A stretch of 64,000 bases of DNA from Coffea arabica (GCF_036785885.1 NC_092312.1:17812001-17876000), one strand, 5' to 3'. Shown: positions 24,263-37,267, numbered from the stretch's first letter. Translations and numbers: made by a program. Notes: generated by a model not told the origin, from the sequence alone.

Positions 24263-27200
24263 AAATTTTTTTGTTGTATTTTTAGTATTTTGAGATGTAT
24301 AATTTAAATTTTTTTTAACATTACTGTAGTTAAAGTTATTAAAAAACTGGTAGGAAACGAATTTGGGTAAAAACTGATTTGTCAAACAGGAATATTAGCT
24401 TCTAACATTTTGTTATCTTAAAATAATAGTGCTAAAACATGCGTACGTATTGCTTTCCTTCTAATGCAGTAGACAACTCTCTGTAGTCTGTTGTACTAAT
24501 CTCATCTCGTGCCAATAAGCTCTTATTCTTGCTGTCTTAAAATTAATGGTATTTAGTTAGAATGAGTTAGTACTTGTAGTAGTACTGTTCGTTTGGGTTG
24601 CTACTTCCTCTTCCGTCCCCCCATTTTACTTATCATGGTTAACTTTACATACAATTTTTTTAAGAAAAATGTATTGTAACAATTTAATGTATATGAAATA
24701 GAAAGGTAATTAAAAAAATATATGTTCATGAAAAAAAAAAATTTCGGTAGAAAACCTCAATCCAATTCCAACGTGATCAACAGTATTCACCATCTCTTTA
24801 AGTTTTGACTGTGGAAAAAGATTTTGACTGGCACACTACCAAGGACCAAAGTTGAAGAAGCCGGTGTGCGCACGTTATAAATGCTCATTCTGTCCGACAT
24901 AAAAATGGTACTAGTAAAAACCTCCCGGCCGAGCACTTCAACATACATATATACATACAACTACCAGTACAGGAAGTTTGCACTAAGAGGATGTTTCCTT
25001 GACTGGGCCAAAATCTCCGTGCTTCACGTGCGAATGGTCTTTCATGCATGGAAATTGACTAGAAATTTAGCCAAACGACTCAACAGTGAGGCTGATATGA
25101 CTGCCTCTTGTGTTTGTGGGTGTGTGTGGGTATACATACATATATATATATTTATTAAAAAAAAATTGAAGCTTCCGTCCAGCTTCCTTAAAAATTGCAC
25201 GTTTCGTCCACTTCTTCTTACAACAGTTAGATAATGTGGGATTTTGTTTCATCTTTGTGGACCATTATGTGCTATGGTTCTGAGGGACAAGGAAAAGGAA
25301 AAAGAAACAAAAAGCGTTTCGTCTTTTCATCGGAGATTGGAGTGAGACGACTTGTGTTTGTGTACTTGCTTCTACTGTGTGTGCGTGTGCGTGTATGCCG
25401 GGGACCTAACTGTCGGTTGGAGGTACCAAGTGGCATACAATTTTGTTTTTCCCTGTTGCTAAGAGGCTCATGTGTAGTCATTTTAGCTCTAGTCGTCGTC
25501 TTCTTCTTGTTCTACGTACAACAACAAATTCTTGGAAGAACCGAATAAACCAAGTTTCATTCACCCGACTTATAAAGCAAAATAATCCTCGAAAATTATA
25601 ATGAGATTATTGTGTTCTAAAACCTCATGCAAAAGCAAGTAGTAAACTACCTCATTCGAAGTTTGAGTCCACAGAATATTGAAGATATAATATTGATATA
25701 CAGACAGATTCAAGAGAAATGTTTACATTTAACAATCCACATGCCTAAGCTGCCCTTCTCTTGGGTGATGGGCATATGTCCCTTTATGCTCAATTTTTCG
25801 TGTGGGGATCGATAGAATCTTTTTAGTATTTCTTGATCAGCTACTTTTTTTTTTTTTTTTTGTGAAAATTGTGATAACAGATGTTATGGTGAAACTTAAG
25901 TTGCACATTTTTGCCTTCTCCATCCATATACGTCCCGAAACCAAAGTTGCTAAACAAGTGCATGACACCATTATTAATTTTGAAAACTCATTTTACACAA
26001 GCCCTACATAACCCAACAAGGCAAAAACATGCATTAAATTCAAGTCCCAATCAAGCGGTTGAAAATCTTAATATGGTAACACATAACAAGTCGCCAAAGC
26101 AAAACCATATATGTTTGCACATTTACAAATGTCAAACGAACCCTGCAAGCGATGATGATGTTGACATAATCTATAGACTAATTGTCATCGACATGCAGTT
26201 TGGTGTAGCACTAGTGGTCTCTCTACCGTATTTGCCAAACAGTCATAAAGGAAAATCCCCAAATTTATTATTATTATTAGTATTATTATGTGGCTTGGCT
26301 TTCCTTAATACATGTTCTTGACAAATTCAGGACTCTAAAACAAAATTTTCCTAAGTTTAAACTCATGAAGAATGATGCTAACATATATGCATGGAGTGTC
26401 CAAAACGTACCAACAAGAAATTTTGGCTTGCATGATGGGGCAAGTTATTGCTTCCATCTTCAACTTCAGCTGATTCATTTAGTGCATCGCATCTTTCAAC
26501 TTCAGCTGCTTGCTGATTCATTTATCCGAAAGTTGAATCATGACATGCTACGTGAAAGAAATAATTTGGAAATACAAAATTGAGCTACGTACAATCATAT
26601 GTCCAACAGAGCCAAGATGTCCGTAGAGTATATGTGCTCTTCCAAGGTTTTGAGTTAGGTACTCCGACGTTGCGAACCCGTTCACTTGTCTTTAATTAAC
26701 TTAGACTTGCGCCCATCTTATGCTTAATTAATCCGGATTAATTTTGTTGACTTCTAATACTTGCAAGAGAACTATTCACTAACAAACACTCCGTCTTGGA
26801 ACTTATGACCTTGCTTGTTTGGTCTTTGAGGCAAACAAGTTGGATATTTTCATGACGCTGATATTTTAAAATCTGGTTACAGCTTTAGTGTATCACTATA
26901 TCTTTTGGTCCCTACCCTAGGGCCAAGCAATGCACGTTTTGCTGTCCTCATGCATAAATATGCCTTGCTCTTTTTAATCAGGAGTCACCATCTGCTTTTA
27001 TTAATTAGATTAAAGTTAGGGTTTTTCTAAAAGCAAACATCCATGAGCAAAAATGTCAAAAATTTGTAGTCATTCATATTATAATTATGAGCAAGAAAAG
27101 ACGTGTTAATTAGGAGGGAAAATTTTCCACTTAGCTTACAAAAGTTAGTTTATAGGTGAGAAAAACAGGTTAATTTCCCATGTCATCTTTATAGGTGTAA

Positions 27201-27317
27201 ATTTTGAATGCTTGTTGGTTGTTACATTATTTGGCGGTTGCACTAGATCAATATGCACAAGTAACAGGCATCCGCAACAACTTGTTCCTCTCTTTCCTTT
27301 TTTTTTTTAAAAAAAAA

Positions 27318-27512
27318 AAATTTTTATTCAGCACTATAGAAGTATTTTCAAAAAGACACTTACCTGCATCATAAACGTATTTTCTAATCAATATTTTATA
27401 TTTTTAATCACCTTTTTTTTTATTTCATTAACACTAAATTATAAAAGGTATCACAGTAATTATTCTAAAAAATTTAAATAATCTTCTATCCAAACATAAT
27501 GTTTTTAATTGA
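27318..27512. mobile_element. Diverged family-B MITE
   Basis: The reverse complement begins ATGTTTGGATAGAAGATTAT and contains GTGATTAAAAATATAAAA and CGTTTATGATGCAGGTAAG, corresponding to inner blocks of the copies near 18.9, 51.5 and 58.1-58.4 kb. The far end is eroded. Confidence 0.5.
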
Positions 27513-29320
27513 CTTTTACCAAATTCATTCCACCCAACAATTTGCATAAATTTTTGTTGAATTAGCTTCATAGGTATTTACCTTGTTTGTCTACGCAATA
27601 TCCTCTTTCGTTCCTAAGTGGAGTATTTGTAACGGGGCGTTTGGTTCAAGTTTAGGAATCAGAATTGTAATCAGATTCATTATCCTAAAAAATTAGTATG
27701 GGCTTTAATCCAAGGTATCATTACAATAATACCTGTTTGGTAAATATTTTCGAGGAATAGGTATTACATTAAAAAATAGTCGTTGTATGAGTTCACATAC
27801 AATATTAATTATTGTATAAGACAAATTATTTAAATGTTTTTTTTTGGTCAATTTAAGTGATTATTTAACAGCAAAAACGATTCAATGCATTATACGAGTA
27901 GAATGCAAGTTACTAAATAATAATAACAACTTGCAAAATAATAATAACAACTTGCATATGACTAACAAAATCACAATTGAGTTAGGGAGATTTTGATTTA
28001 ATAATTAAGATTGAGGTCCAGAAAAAAAAAATACAAAACCACATAGTCTTTCCTTAATGACAAAATACACACAGTAACCCTCGAGTTTGCCGTTAAATAG
28101 AAGCTACTTAGCTTGATCGTACGTTGGGTTGGCATGGAAATTTCCTCCAAAAAGTCAACAGTCAGCCGAGCTTTGACCGGCCTCTATCAACCAACATTAA
28201 TAATACCACTCTTAACGGTGTAATTTTATAATGTATCTCGATACCATCCCTCCCGCAAGAGTAATAAAAAAATGAAAATTGGACCGGACCTGCAAAGAGA
28301 ACCGAATTATGAAAGCTCCGTGAATGGCCAATTAAATACGCAAGAAAACTTTTCAATGGTGGTGGTGAATTAATCTCACCCGGGTTAGGATGAATCCTAG
28401 ATAGGGCACAACCAGCTATAAGTCTACATGTTAAATTAAACGCCTAGCTAGCTACTGCTCCAGCAGAAGCAGAAATAATAATTAAGCACCATGATTAATG
28501 TCTTAATGAATCAGAAATACATAATAATTGTGACCCTTAATTCGCTTGTGTAAACGGCTCCGTATGGGGATAGGACTAGTGTGAGAAAAATGGCGTTGTT
28601 AGTTTGCTTCGATCAACATCAAAATATTTTCATGAATAAGAAATGAGGCATCGGCCTTCACATGAGAACCGGGGGGCCGAAAACGCCAGTTGCACATGCA
28701 CGTTGGGATTAATACTCGAGCTAAGTTCAACCACAAAATGCATGATTTCTCCAAGGAAAAAAGGAAATCAGTGTAGCTTACTTTCTGGATCCACGTCTAA
28801 ATCTCCATAACATAACAGACTTGTGGTGTTGGTATAGGTTGAAAATGCATTATAAGCACGGTGCTTTTCAACTGCTCCTTTGCTGCCTCCACATATTAAA
28901 AACTAAAAAGGCGGTGGCGGCCATGCATATGGGGCGTAGCAGCAATCGCCGCCCAGATGAGCTGTTCTGTTCTCCCTTGCATATATAGGTTTCGTCTTTA
29001 ATTTTCATTTCATGAAGCATATGATATGAATCGCCGCCTAGGCCATATGAAATGAAAGCTCAATCCACTCCCGACCGCCCGAGTTTGTGAGTTTGATCAC
29101 ATGATGAAACCTCACCTCAAATTCCACGAACTTCGCAGGAAATGAGCAACCACGTGATTCCTCCATTATGCTACTGCTACTGCTACCATTACATTTTTGC
29201 ATGGACCTGCAAACTTAATTTACTGCCCTCACATCAATTTCCACCTCCCTCTTTGCAAATGCATACTACTTCATTATATAATTCAGATTTGAAGGGTGGT
29301 TGGTTAGCCTTAACAACCGG

Positions 29321-29324
<4 letters not shown>

Positions 29325-29358
<34 letters not shown>
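29325..29358. repeat. (TA)n microsatellite
   Basis: A 34-base alternating TA run about 970 bp upstream of the GH3 start codon. Similar runs occur at 46743-46772 and about 49826-49853. Confidence 0.9.
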
Positions 29359-29360
<2 letters not shown>

Positions 29361-30033
29361 GCGTTTGTTCATTGTTATAAAAGTCCAACCAAAAATATTA
29401 AACTAAGCATGCAATTAGAGCTGAGTTCCTCTCATTCGATCGTCAGCCTTACATATTACGTACGACTGTCCAATATTAGATTATGGAATTGGAAACTTAT
29501 CCGGCACTTGCATTCCTGTAAGATCTGGGCATACAAAATTACGTGCAAGAGCACCAACAACCCCGGCGCCCCCAAAAGCCCCCCCAAAAAAATAATGTAG
29601 CACTTGTATATTGATCGTTAAAAAGAACCCCGAAAAGAAAAACAAAAGAAAAGTAAACTAGTCGTATGTCGTAATTTGTACTGCATCAGACGACGTTGTA
29701 TTCAGTTATCCTAGCTCACATATGTCACGAACCATGTCTGTAACAAACAGTCGAACTTGCCCCCGCTCGCCGGCCGCCTATCGCTATCGTGGACCAACAT
29801 TTTTACCGGAAAAGAGCCGCGTGTTTGGTTGACGCACACCAGAGTCCAAGCCCAACTCCAACCCATCTGCTGAGGTGGCAACCTCGAGGTCCCACTTGCC
29901 CCCCATTCCCTAGCCATGTAGACGTGTTCGGGCCCCCACATTGCTTCCTATTGACCAAACACTGGGATATTTACAAAATTGTCCACGACCCCTCTACCCC
30001 CCGTCCCGTCAACCTCATTCCAACCGCCCTTTT

Positions 30034-30082
30034 TGTCTCCCACCCTGACGTGGGCTCCATCGTGACATGGAACCTGACGTGG
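30034..30082 (+). promoter_or_regulatory. Composite auxin response module of GH3 promoter
   Basis: A canonical ARF site TGTCTC (30034-30039) is followed six bases later by TGACGTGG (30046-30053) and again by TGACGTGG (30075-30082). TGACG/ACGTGG is a bZIP-type coupling element. Pairing of TGTCTC with such an element is the known composite AuxRE arrangement of GH3 promoters. The module lies about 40-90 bp upstream of the TATA box. Confidence 0.65.
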
Positions 30083-30120
30083 CGTACCGCCTCACTGACT
30101 CGCGCTCCTTCCTCGCCCCC

Positions 30121-30127
30121 TATATAA
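30121..30127 (+). promoter_or_regulatory. TATA box of GH3 gene
   Basis: TATATAA stands 204 bp before the ATG, with a C/T-rich leader following. Confidence 0.7.
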
Positions 30128-30330
30128 GTCAATCTTCATCCTCCCCCTCTCCCTGCAAATCTCATCTCACCACCGGGCCCTTCTTCAAAAAAAAAAAAAA
30201 CTCTTCCCTCATCCCCATCATTAATAATTGCTCTCCCCTCCTCCTTCCCTTCCATCCCCAACCCACCAAAATATTACTAATAAACAACAAACAAGAAAGA
30301 AATCATTAGCTGAATTTTGAGGTACTTGAA

Positions 30331-32370
30331 ATGGCCGTGGATTCAGTCTTGTCTTCGCCCTTGGGTCCTCCAGCGTGCGAGAAAGACGCAAAGGCACTCC
30401 GATTCATCGAGGAAATGACCCGAAATGCCGACGTGGTTCAGGAGAAAGTGTTGGCCGAAATACTGACGCGAAATGGCCAAACTGAGTACCTTCAGCGCTT
30501 CAAACTTGGTGGCTTCACCGACCGCCTCACCTTCAAGTCCGAAATCCCAGTTATTACCTATGAAGATCTTCAGCCGGAGATTCAACGTATCGCTAATGGT
30601 GACCGCTCTCATATTTTATCGGCTCACCCCATCTCTGAATTCCTCACCAGGTCAGTTCCGTAAATGATGAGCTGCCCATGCATGAAAATTGTTTGAGTAA
30701 GAGATAGTATCAACGGATGAAAATGTAATCTTGATGCATTTATAACAGCTCTGGGACTTCAGCTGGCGAAAGAAAACTGATGCCCACCATTAAGGAAGAG
30801 TTGGATCGTCGTCAGCTTCTTTACAGTCTTCTCATGCCCGTTATGAACCTGTAAGTCCATAAATCACACACCTAGAAACTCAAAACTTGTCTTTTCCACA
30901 ACAAAACAAGGAGAAAAGAAATAGTAGTCTTTGCAGCCAGCCAGCTAGCTATTCGTGTTTCTTGCTAATGAGGTGGTTGTTGAATATTGCAACAGTTGCG
31001 TGCCGGGATTGGACAAAGGCAAAGGTTTATATTTCTTGTTTGTCAAGTCTGAAACAAAGACCCCAGGCGGGCTTCTGGCGCGGCCCGTCCTCACCAGCTA
31101 CTACAAGAGCGACCATTTCAAGACCCGACCATATGACCCCTACAACGTTTACACAAGCCCAAACGAGGCCATCCTCTGCCCAGACTCATTCCAGAGCATG
31201 TACGCCCAAATGCTTTGCGGTCTCTACGAGCGCGAACAAGTTCTCCGTGTTGGCGCCGTGTTTGCCTCCGGTCTCCTCCGTGCTATCCGGTTCCTTAATC
31301 TAAACTGGAAACAGCTCACCCACGATATCCGAACCGGGTCGTTAAACCCCAGAGTAACGGACCCTTTGGTTCGGGAATGCGTGGCACGAATCCTTAGACC
31401 GGACCCCGAGCTAGCTGATTTTGTTGCCAACGAATGCGCAAAGGAAAGCTGGGAAAGAATTATCACCAGAATCTGGCCAAACACGAAATACCTAGACGTG
31501 ATCGTAACCGGTGCAATGGCTCAGTACATTCCGACGCTGGATTATTACAGCGGTGGATTACCAAAAGCATGCACCATGTACGCCTCCTCCGAGTGTTATT
31601 TTGGGCTCAACCTTAATCCCATGTCCAAACCCTCGGAAGTCTCGTATACCATCATGCCAAACATGGCCTACTTCGAGTTCCTGCCCCACGATCCCAACTC
31701 GCCCGGGTTCACGCGCGACTCGCCTCCCAAACTCGTTGACCTGGCGGATGTTGAAATTGGTAAAGAATACGAGCTAGTAATCACTACATATGCTGGATTG
31801 TACAGGTACCGCGTGGGCGACATTCTCCGTGTCACCGGATTTCATAATTCAGCGCCTCAGTTCCGCTTTGTGAGGAGAAAAAATGTTTTGCTGAGCATCG
31901 ACTCGGACAAGACAGACGAGGCCGAGTTACAAAAGGCGGTTGAAAATGCTTCGCAGCTGTTGCGCGAATATAATACTAGCGTGGTGGAGTACACGAGTTT
32001 TGCAGACGCGAAGACGATTCCGGGTCACTACGTGATTTATTGGGAGTTACTGGTCAAGGACGCGGCCCACTCGCCCAGTGATGAGGCGTTGAACGGGTGC
32101 TGTTTAGCCATGGAAGAGTCACTCAACTCAGTCTACCGACAGGGTCGAGTCGCTGACAACTCAATTGGCCCGCTGGAGATCCGTGTGGTAAAAAGCGGGA
32201 CTTTTGAAGAGTTGATGGATTATGCTATTTCTAGGGGTGCTTCAATTAATCAGTACAAGGTGCCTAGGTGCGTCAGCTTTACCCCAATTGTGGAACTTCT
32301 TGACTCCAGAGTCGTCTCGGTACATTTTAGCCCATCATTGCCCCGTTGGACTCCCGAACGACGCCGGTAA
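30331..32370 (+). CDS. GH3.1: Indole-3-acetic acid-amido synthetase, GH3.1-like
   Basis: Three exons: 30331-30650, 30749-30850 and 30996-32370. They total 1797 nt and 598 residues (GH3.1 is about 590). The start ATG begins [20 protein letters not shown], nearly identical to Arabidopsis GH3.1. Acyl-adenylate motifs are visible: [10 protein letters not shown] starting at residue 107 (split by intron 1), [14 protein letters not shown] in the middle, and [20 protein letters not shown]. The C-terminus ends in [13 protein letters not shown]. Group II GH3 enzymes adenylate IAA and conjugate it to amino acids in the cytosol, lowering free auxin (family knowledge). The promoter carries TGTCTC next to TGACGTGG, which fits auxin-induced feedback. 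The acidic [13 protein letters not shown] segment before VDLADVEIG is longer than in Arabidopsis GH3.1. The coding part is more GC-rich than its AT-rich surroundings. Confidence 0.97.
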
Positions 32371-35300
32371 AAAGTTAGTGGTAGGAGCCCAAGAGAGTCA
32401 ACGCCAGATTCCTTGGATAAGGATGTGTATTATATTATGTCAGATGTATTTGTTAATGTTGTGGATGAAAAGGAATTTGTTTTTCTGTCGTCTAAGTAAG
32501 TAATTTAATTTATACAGCCGGACAAGTTAATGCGTAACTTTGAAATTAGATGTTTATTAGCAATGCGGTACGGTAATGCGTTGCTTCCTTTCCTTTCTCT
32601 TCCCCTACGAAACTACTCCACCTAACTTGAAGGAGTACATTGCTAGAAGGCCTAGCTAGGTTATAGTGTGGCTCTTGGGACTTGGGAGATAATAATATGT
32701 ACGTTTGTCCAACATTATCAAGATCACAAATCTACTGGCAGATTAACAGCGCTGGTAAACCTTGCACAAAAACACTCAACCGGTTTGCAAATCCTGAACT
32801 CCCGTCGGAGAAGTATAGGTACAATAATATTATATGTCTGGTTGTATGAAGCTACAAAATTAGCACGACTAACACCACTATATATGTTTTCATATTTATG
32901 CATCATTATTATTATTTTTTTTTTTTTTTGGCACGACTAAGCTGCTTAATTGTAATCCCTCTTTAAGTAAAGTACACGTAGGTTTGCATCTCAAGGATAA
33001 GTTAGATCTTGGTAGGGGCAGCATATCTTAGTTATCCATGCGGCACATGGCTAGGGATTAATTTACAGCCGACTTCACAGAAAAAATTCATCCAGCAAGC
33101 AATCAGCTCCTGTACAGGGAAGGAGGAATAAATCCACCGTTGTTGGATTAGGAATCAAGATTCAATTGGGGTCTTAGCGCGATGACGATGATGATGATGA
33201 TGATGAAGCAAAGTTCATCATTTATTTATTAACGATGCGTTTTGAGTAAATAAATGGCTTATAGCTACCCCATGAATTCTATTGTCATCTACTCTTGGAA
33301 GATCTGTCCCATTACTTTGTGACTAACTAATAATTGACCAAACAAAAACAGCCAGCCTCTCAGACTCTCTATACTATGTAGGAGCAGTAAATAATTTATT
33401 TATAACTTTTATGGAAGAGAATTATGTTTGTTAGTTAAAGAGGAAGCAGTTGATTACTCGCTCTTTTTTTTTAAAAAAAAAAAAAAACAGTTGATTTCAT
33501 TTTGCTTCCAGATATATATATATATATTCTTAAAAAAAAAAAAAAACGAATCCTAGAGCAGACTACTTTCAGCCGCAAAAGGCATCGGCCAGCCAACTTG
33601 GAAATTGCCGACTCAACGTTTACTTGACGTTCCACAAAAGAAAAGCTGAACGGCATGGGATTTGATTTTGTAGATGTTTCTTATTTCGGTCAATTGCCTT
33701 ACCTTTCGCCGGTTCCATGCCAGCATATGATGTATTGCAGTTTGTCTACGTGCGCAAGAAACTCCTATCTCAACTACCTTTGGCTTTGTGTATACATACA
33801 GCTACCGGTGGCGGTGGGAGTTTGTGGCCTCGCATGACCTTTCGTTTGTCTTTTTTCCCCTTTTTCTACTGATCTTTATCCGTTGAAGATGATACATGAC
33901 AATGATTCCCTAATTATATTCACTAATTATATTAAACGAGAGAACACTAGAATCTTGAAGCATCTAAACCCCTTTGGAAGTGTACTTTCAGGGAAGAAAT
34001 TCCCACCTTACGACGTCTCTGTATACACACCAATGAAGCTTTTCAAGGCCTTCCCTATCACTTTTAACGGCGTACTCTACATGCTTATCCTTTTAACGGA
34101 GAGTAGTGATCATGAAGACAATTAGTCCTGCCATTGTTCTGTTCTTGTATACACAATTGCAAGATCTGAGAACCAAATCTTGCTGCATATACTGCATGGG
34201 CTATAGCATGCATCAACCCGTTACTGATTTATGTTTCCTCGTCGAATATTGTAGATGCAGAGATGTAGAATTCGGAGAATCATCTTCGGAAGAATTCACA
34301 GAAGGCCCAACCTACTTAAATTTGAAATTTAGAACTTCGGAAGCCAAAAACATCTCACTGAAGTCAAGTTGTTGCCGAACTACTTATCATGGCTTTTTGA
34401 ATGGTTCTGCGAAGCATGCCTTGTGCTGTTCTTATGACGCATGCGACGCTTGGTAGCCATCCGAATTTGCAAACCAATTTATTCAAGTCAATGCGTCTTC
34501 ATTCGATCGGATTCTCTCACTAAAAGATACGATGCATCTGTCAATTTTCCTTTTCATTTGACGGGGACCTAAAGGCGAAGAATTGAAATAGAACGGCATA
34601 ATCTGGACAGGATGGTGTCGTGGACCAAGTCATATTTCCAGTCGGCATCAACCGTGCATACATAGTCTTCTGGTTGGTCGGAGCTAGATAGTAGAAATTG
34701 TAGCGTGATCAATCCAAATTCCGAGACCAAATGCAATTAATCCATAGAAGAATTGAGAATCAAAACAATGAGGTATAGAATGGTGCAGATGAGGACAAGG
34801 GCTCCCTGTCAAAAACTTTGTGATGATGATTGTAGGTTCTAATTTTGGATAATCAACTTTTGTATTTAGATTATTGATTTTTCAGTAACTGAAAAAAGCT
34901 AAAATTCATAATCAATCAAAAAAAAAACTTTTACTGATTCTAATTATTTTATATAATCACTTTTTATAATCAAATTTTGCAAAATTTGAAGCAAACGAAA
35001 ACAAGCCTAAGCCTAAGCCTAAGCCTCCCTATTTTTTTGGCTAATTATCGACCCCTTGGATCTTCAAAAATTTAAGAGCCACCAGCCCTGAGAGATAACT
35101 AGAGTTGCAATTGAGAGTGAGTGCCCAATGGTTGTCAAGGCAAATTAGTTTTCAATTCAAGGACAGATTTAAAAACTTATAAAGAATAAAAAGAAAAAGA
35201 AGATGGGCTTGAAAGTGAGATTTCACTGCTTGACTAATGTCCTTACTTGATTGCGATTGTATTTGATTGAAACAGTCTCATGGTTAATATGATTTTCTCC

Positions 35301-35373
35301 AAACCACCACTAATCCCATGACAGTTATACGATATTTCAAAAAAAAAGATAACTGTAAGTTGCACAAAGTTTT
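32371..35373. other. Intergenic, no gene seen
   Basis: It starts with the GH3 3'UTR. It then holds AT-rich DNA with poly-A/T runs, a (GAT)n stretch near 33185-33206, and (GCCTAA)n with three full units at 35005-35026. The region about 34850-35000 has AATCAACTTTTGTATTTAG-type inverted segments suggestive of MITE debris. Short frames (60-116 codons) here show no recognisable domain. Confidence 0.55.
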
Positions 35374-35912
35374 TGTTAGAAAATTGACTTAATTTCTTTT
35401 AGTCAATATTCCTATTTGGTGTGGGAAATAATTAGTTTCCTAATTGGATTTAGTTACTTGAAATAGTTGTCAAGTAAAGCCCTATTTAACTAGAATTAGA
35501 TACTATTTTCTACTCTATATGAGTTTAGGAAATAATATTGGTTTCCAATTGTTATTTGATTTTTTGACAGTAATGTTTTCTATAAATAGATGGGTTGGCA
35601 TACTACACAAGCGACACATAAGAAGACACAAGGGGCATCATGTAGCCTTATACATAGGATGTGAAAGAGTGTTCTTGGGAGATGAGAGATGGTATACAAG
35701 GGTTGGACTTGGATTCAAGTTGTATTTTTGTATAGAATTTTCCTCTCATAATAAAGAACAGGTTTCTCTCTGTGGACGTAGGCTCAATGGTGAAGTCGAA
35801 CCACGTTAAATATTGTATGTCGTTTATCTTTCATACTTGTGGCTTGTTCCTCATTCAATTGTTATGCACTTGATATCTCAATAGTTGTTTATTCTGCGTT
35901 TGGATCCTAACA
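35374..35912 (+). repeat. 5' LTR
   Basis: 539 bp with TG...CA ends. It contains a TATA-like CTATAAATAG near 35581 and a possible polyadenylation signal AATAAAG near 35750. Confidence 0.95.
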
Positions 35913-35914
35913 AG

Positions 35915-35930
35915 TGGTATCAGAGCCTGG
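35915..35930 (+). other. Primer-binding site (tRNA-iMet type)
   Basis: TGGTATCAGAGCCTGG follows the 5' LTR after a 2-base spacer. It matches the plant initiator-methionine tRNA 3' end complement typical of many plant retrotransposons. Confidence 0.9.
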
Positions 35931-36751
35931 TTGCGAGATTGAGTTGCTCTCAAGCACTTGGATCCTAACAAAATGAATGGTTGGATCAAGAGTTTGGTTG
36001 TTCAAGGTTAGATCCTGATTAACTATTGAGATCAAGTGGATTGGTAGTTGTTACCAATTGAACAATTTAATGGGTGGTATCCTTGTTTTAATGGTTTGGC
36101 AAAAAGCATTGATGGTGAATGATGAAAAGTCGAAAAGTATGGAGATATTTGACGGTGAATCTAGGCAGGTGATTCAAGAGTCAAAAAAAAAGTGGAGTCC
36201 AATGTTGATTTTGGACGTGAATCGATGGAGAGTTTTTCACACCTCCAATGGTTGATATTTCATTCCGGTGGATTTTAGATTTTGATTATGTTTTTTGAGT
36301 AGTGTGGCACGTGTCCCAAATAAACAAGAAAATCTAACTTTTATGCGTCAGAAGAGTCTGACAGGTACGAGTTTTTCGTTTTAGGTGGAATCTTAGAAAC
36401 CACATGTGGCAAGACAGTCCTGATGATGGGAAGAAATATGGTGACTTTACCACTTGATTGTCTCAATGGTTAGAGTTAGAACTCACAGAAGGAGATCCCA
36501 AATTGCAAGTGGTGGTAAGAAGAAATCCTACAAAGGGAGATGGTGAATTGAGACACCTTCTCACTAATTAACTGGAGGTTGAAGTCGGGGTAACTACACA
36601 TGTTCATTTGCTGATTGAATCAATTTGGTGTCAGGATTGTATTGATTCAGGTGTGTAACTAGACACCGGGGTACTTGGTGGGAAAAGTCAAATGGAGTTT
36701 TTGGATGGTTTGCTGTGTTTGCTAAAATAAATATTCACAAAAGTGGAGTTT

Positions 36752-37267
36752 TGTTAGAAAATTAGTTTAATTTCTTTTAATTAAGATTCTTATTTGATGT
36801 GGGAAGTAACTAGTTTTCTAATTCGATTTAGTTACTTGAAGCAGTAGTCAAGTAAAACCCTATTTAGTTAGAATTAGATACTATTTTCTACTCTATATGA
36901 GTTTAGGAAATAGTATTGGTTTCCAATGTTATTTGATTTTTTGGCAGTAATATTCTCTATAAATAGGTGGGTTGGCATACTACACAAGCGACACACAAAG
37001 AGACACAGGAGCATCATGTAGCCTTATACATGAGGTGTGAGAGATAGTATACAAGAGTTGCACTTGGGTTCAAGTTGTCTTTTTGTATAGAATTTTCCTC
37101 TCGTAATAAAAAATATGTTTCTTTCCGTGGACGTAGCCTCAATGGTGGAGTCGAACCACGTTAAATATTGTGTATCGTTTATCTTTCATACTTGTGGTTT
37201 GTTCCTCATTAAATTGTTATACGCTTGATATCTCAATAGTTATTTGTCCCGCATTTGGATCCTAACA
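36752..37267 (+). repeat. 3' LTR
   Basis: 516 bp, aligned throughout to the 5' LTR. It is shorter by small deletions, for example in the GTGTTCTTGGGAGATGAGAG region. Confidence 0.95.

Larger units (their letters stand above)
21791..30033. other. 8-kb gene-poor stretch
   Basis: No protein family is recognised on either strand. Contents include a (GA)n run (about 23454-23477), a purine/pyrimidine fold-back (23982-24262), a MITE relative (27318-27512), a possible MITE edge with CGTTTGGTTCAAG near 27645, a 20-bp tandem AATAATAATAACAACTTGCA near 27915-27955, a (TA)n run (29325-29358) and a G-box CACGTG at 29151-29156. Open frames of 60-150 codons here have low-complexity or AT-rich composition and no domain signs. 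Confidence 0.6.
35374..37267 (+). mobile_element. TRIM-like LTR retrotransposon, complete
   Basis: Two direct repeats of 539 and 516 bp, each starting TGTTAGAAAATT and ending GGATCCTAACA, enclose only 839 bp. The insertion is flanked by an identical 5-bp duplication GTTTT (35369-35373 and 37268-37272). A primer-binding site TGGTATCAGAGCC, complementary to initiator tRNA-Met, begins two bases after the left LTR. The internal part has no gag, protease or reverse transcriptase, so it must depend on enzymes supplied in trans. The length is at the large end for TRIMs. The LTRs differ by many substitutions and small indels, so the insertion is not very recent. Confidence 0.95.

Noticed and set aside
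29142-30127. Open frames of 110-152 codons upstream of GH3
   Set aside because: They run through a (TA)n microsatellite and a C-rich promoter, with no family resemblance.
30955-30995. In-frame ATG extension before GH3 exon 3
   Set aside because: It lies in intron 2; exons 1 and 2 supply the conserved N-terminus and adenylate motif I, and the AG at 30994-30995 joins in phase.
35005-35026. Telomere-like GCCTAA repeats
   Set aside because: The unit differs from the plant telomere repeat (CCCTAAA) and only about 3.7 units are present; likely a simple repeat.
36058-36255. 65-codon frame inside the LTR element as a possible gag
   Set aside because: Too short, with no zinc knuckle or protease motif and no similarity to retrotransposon proteins.
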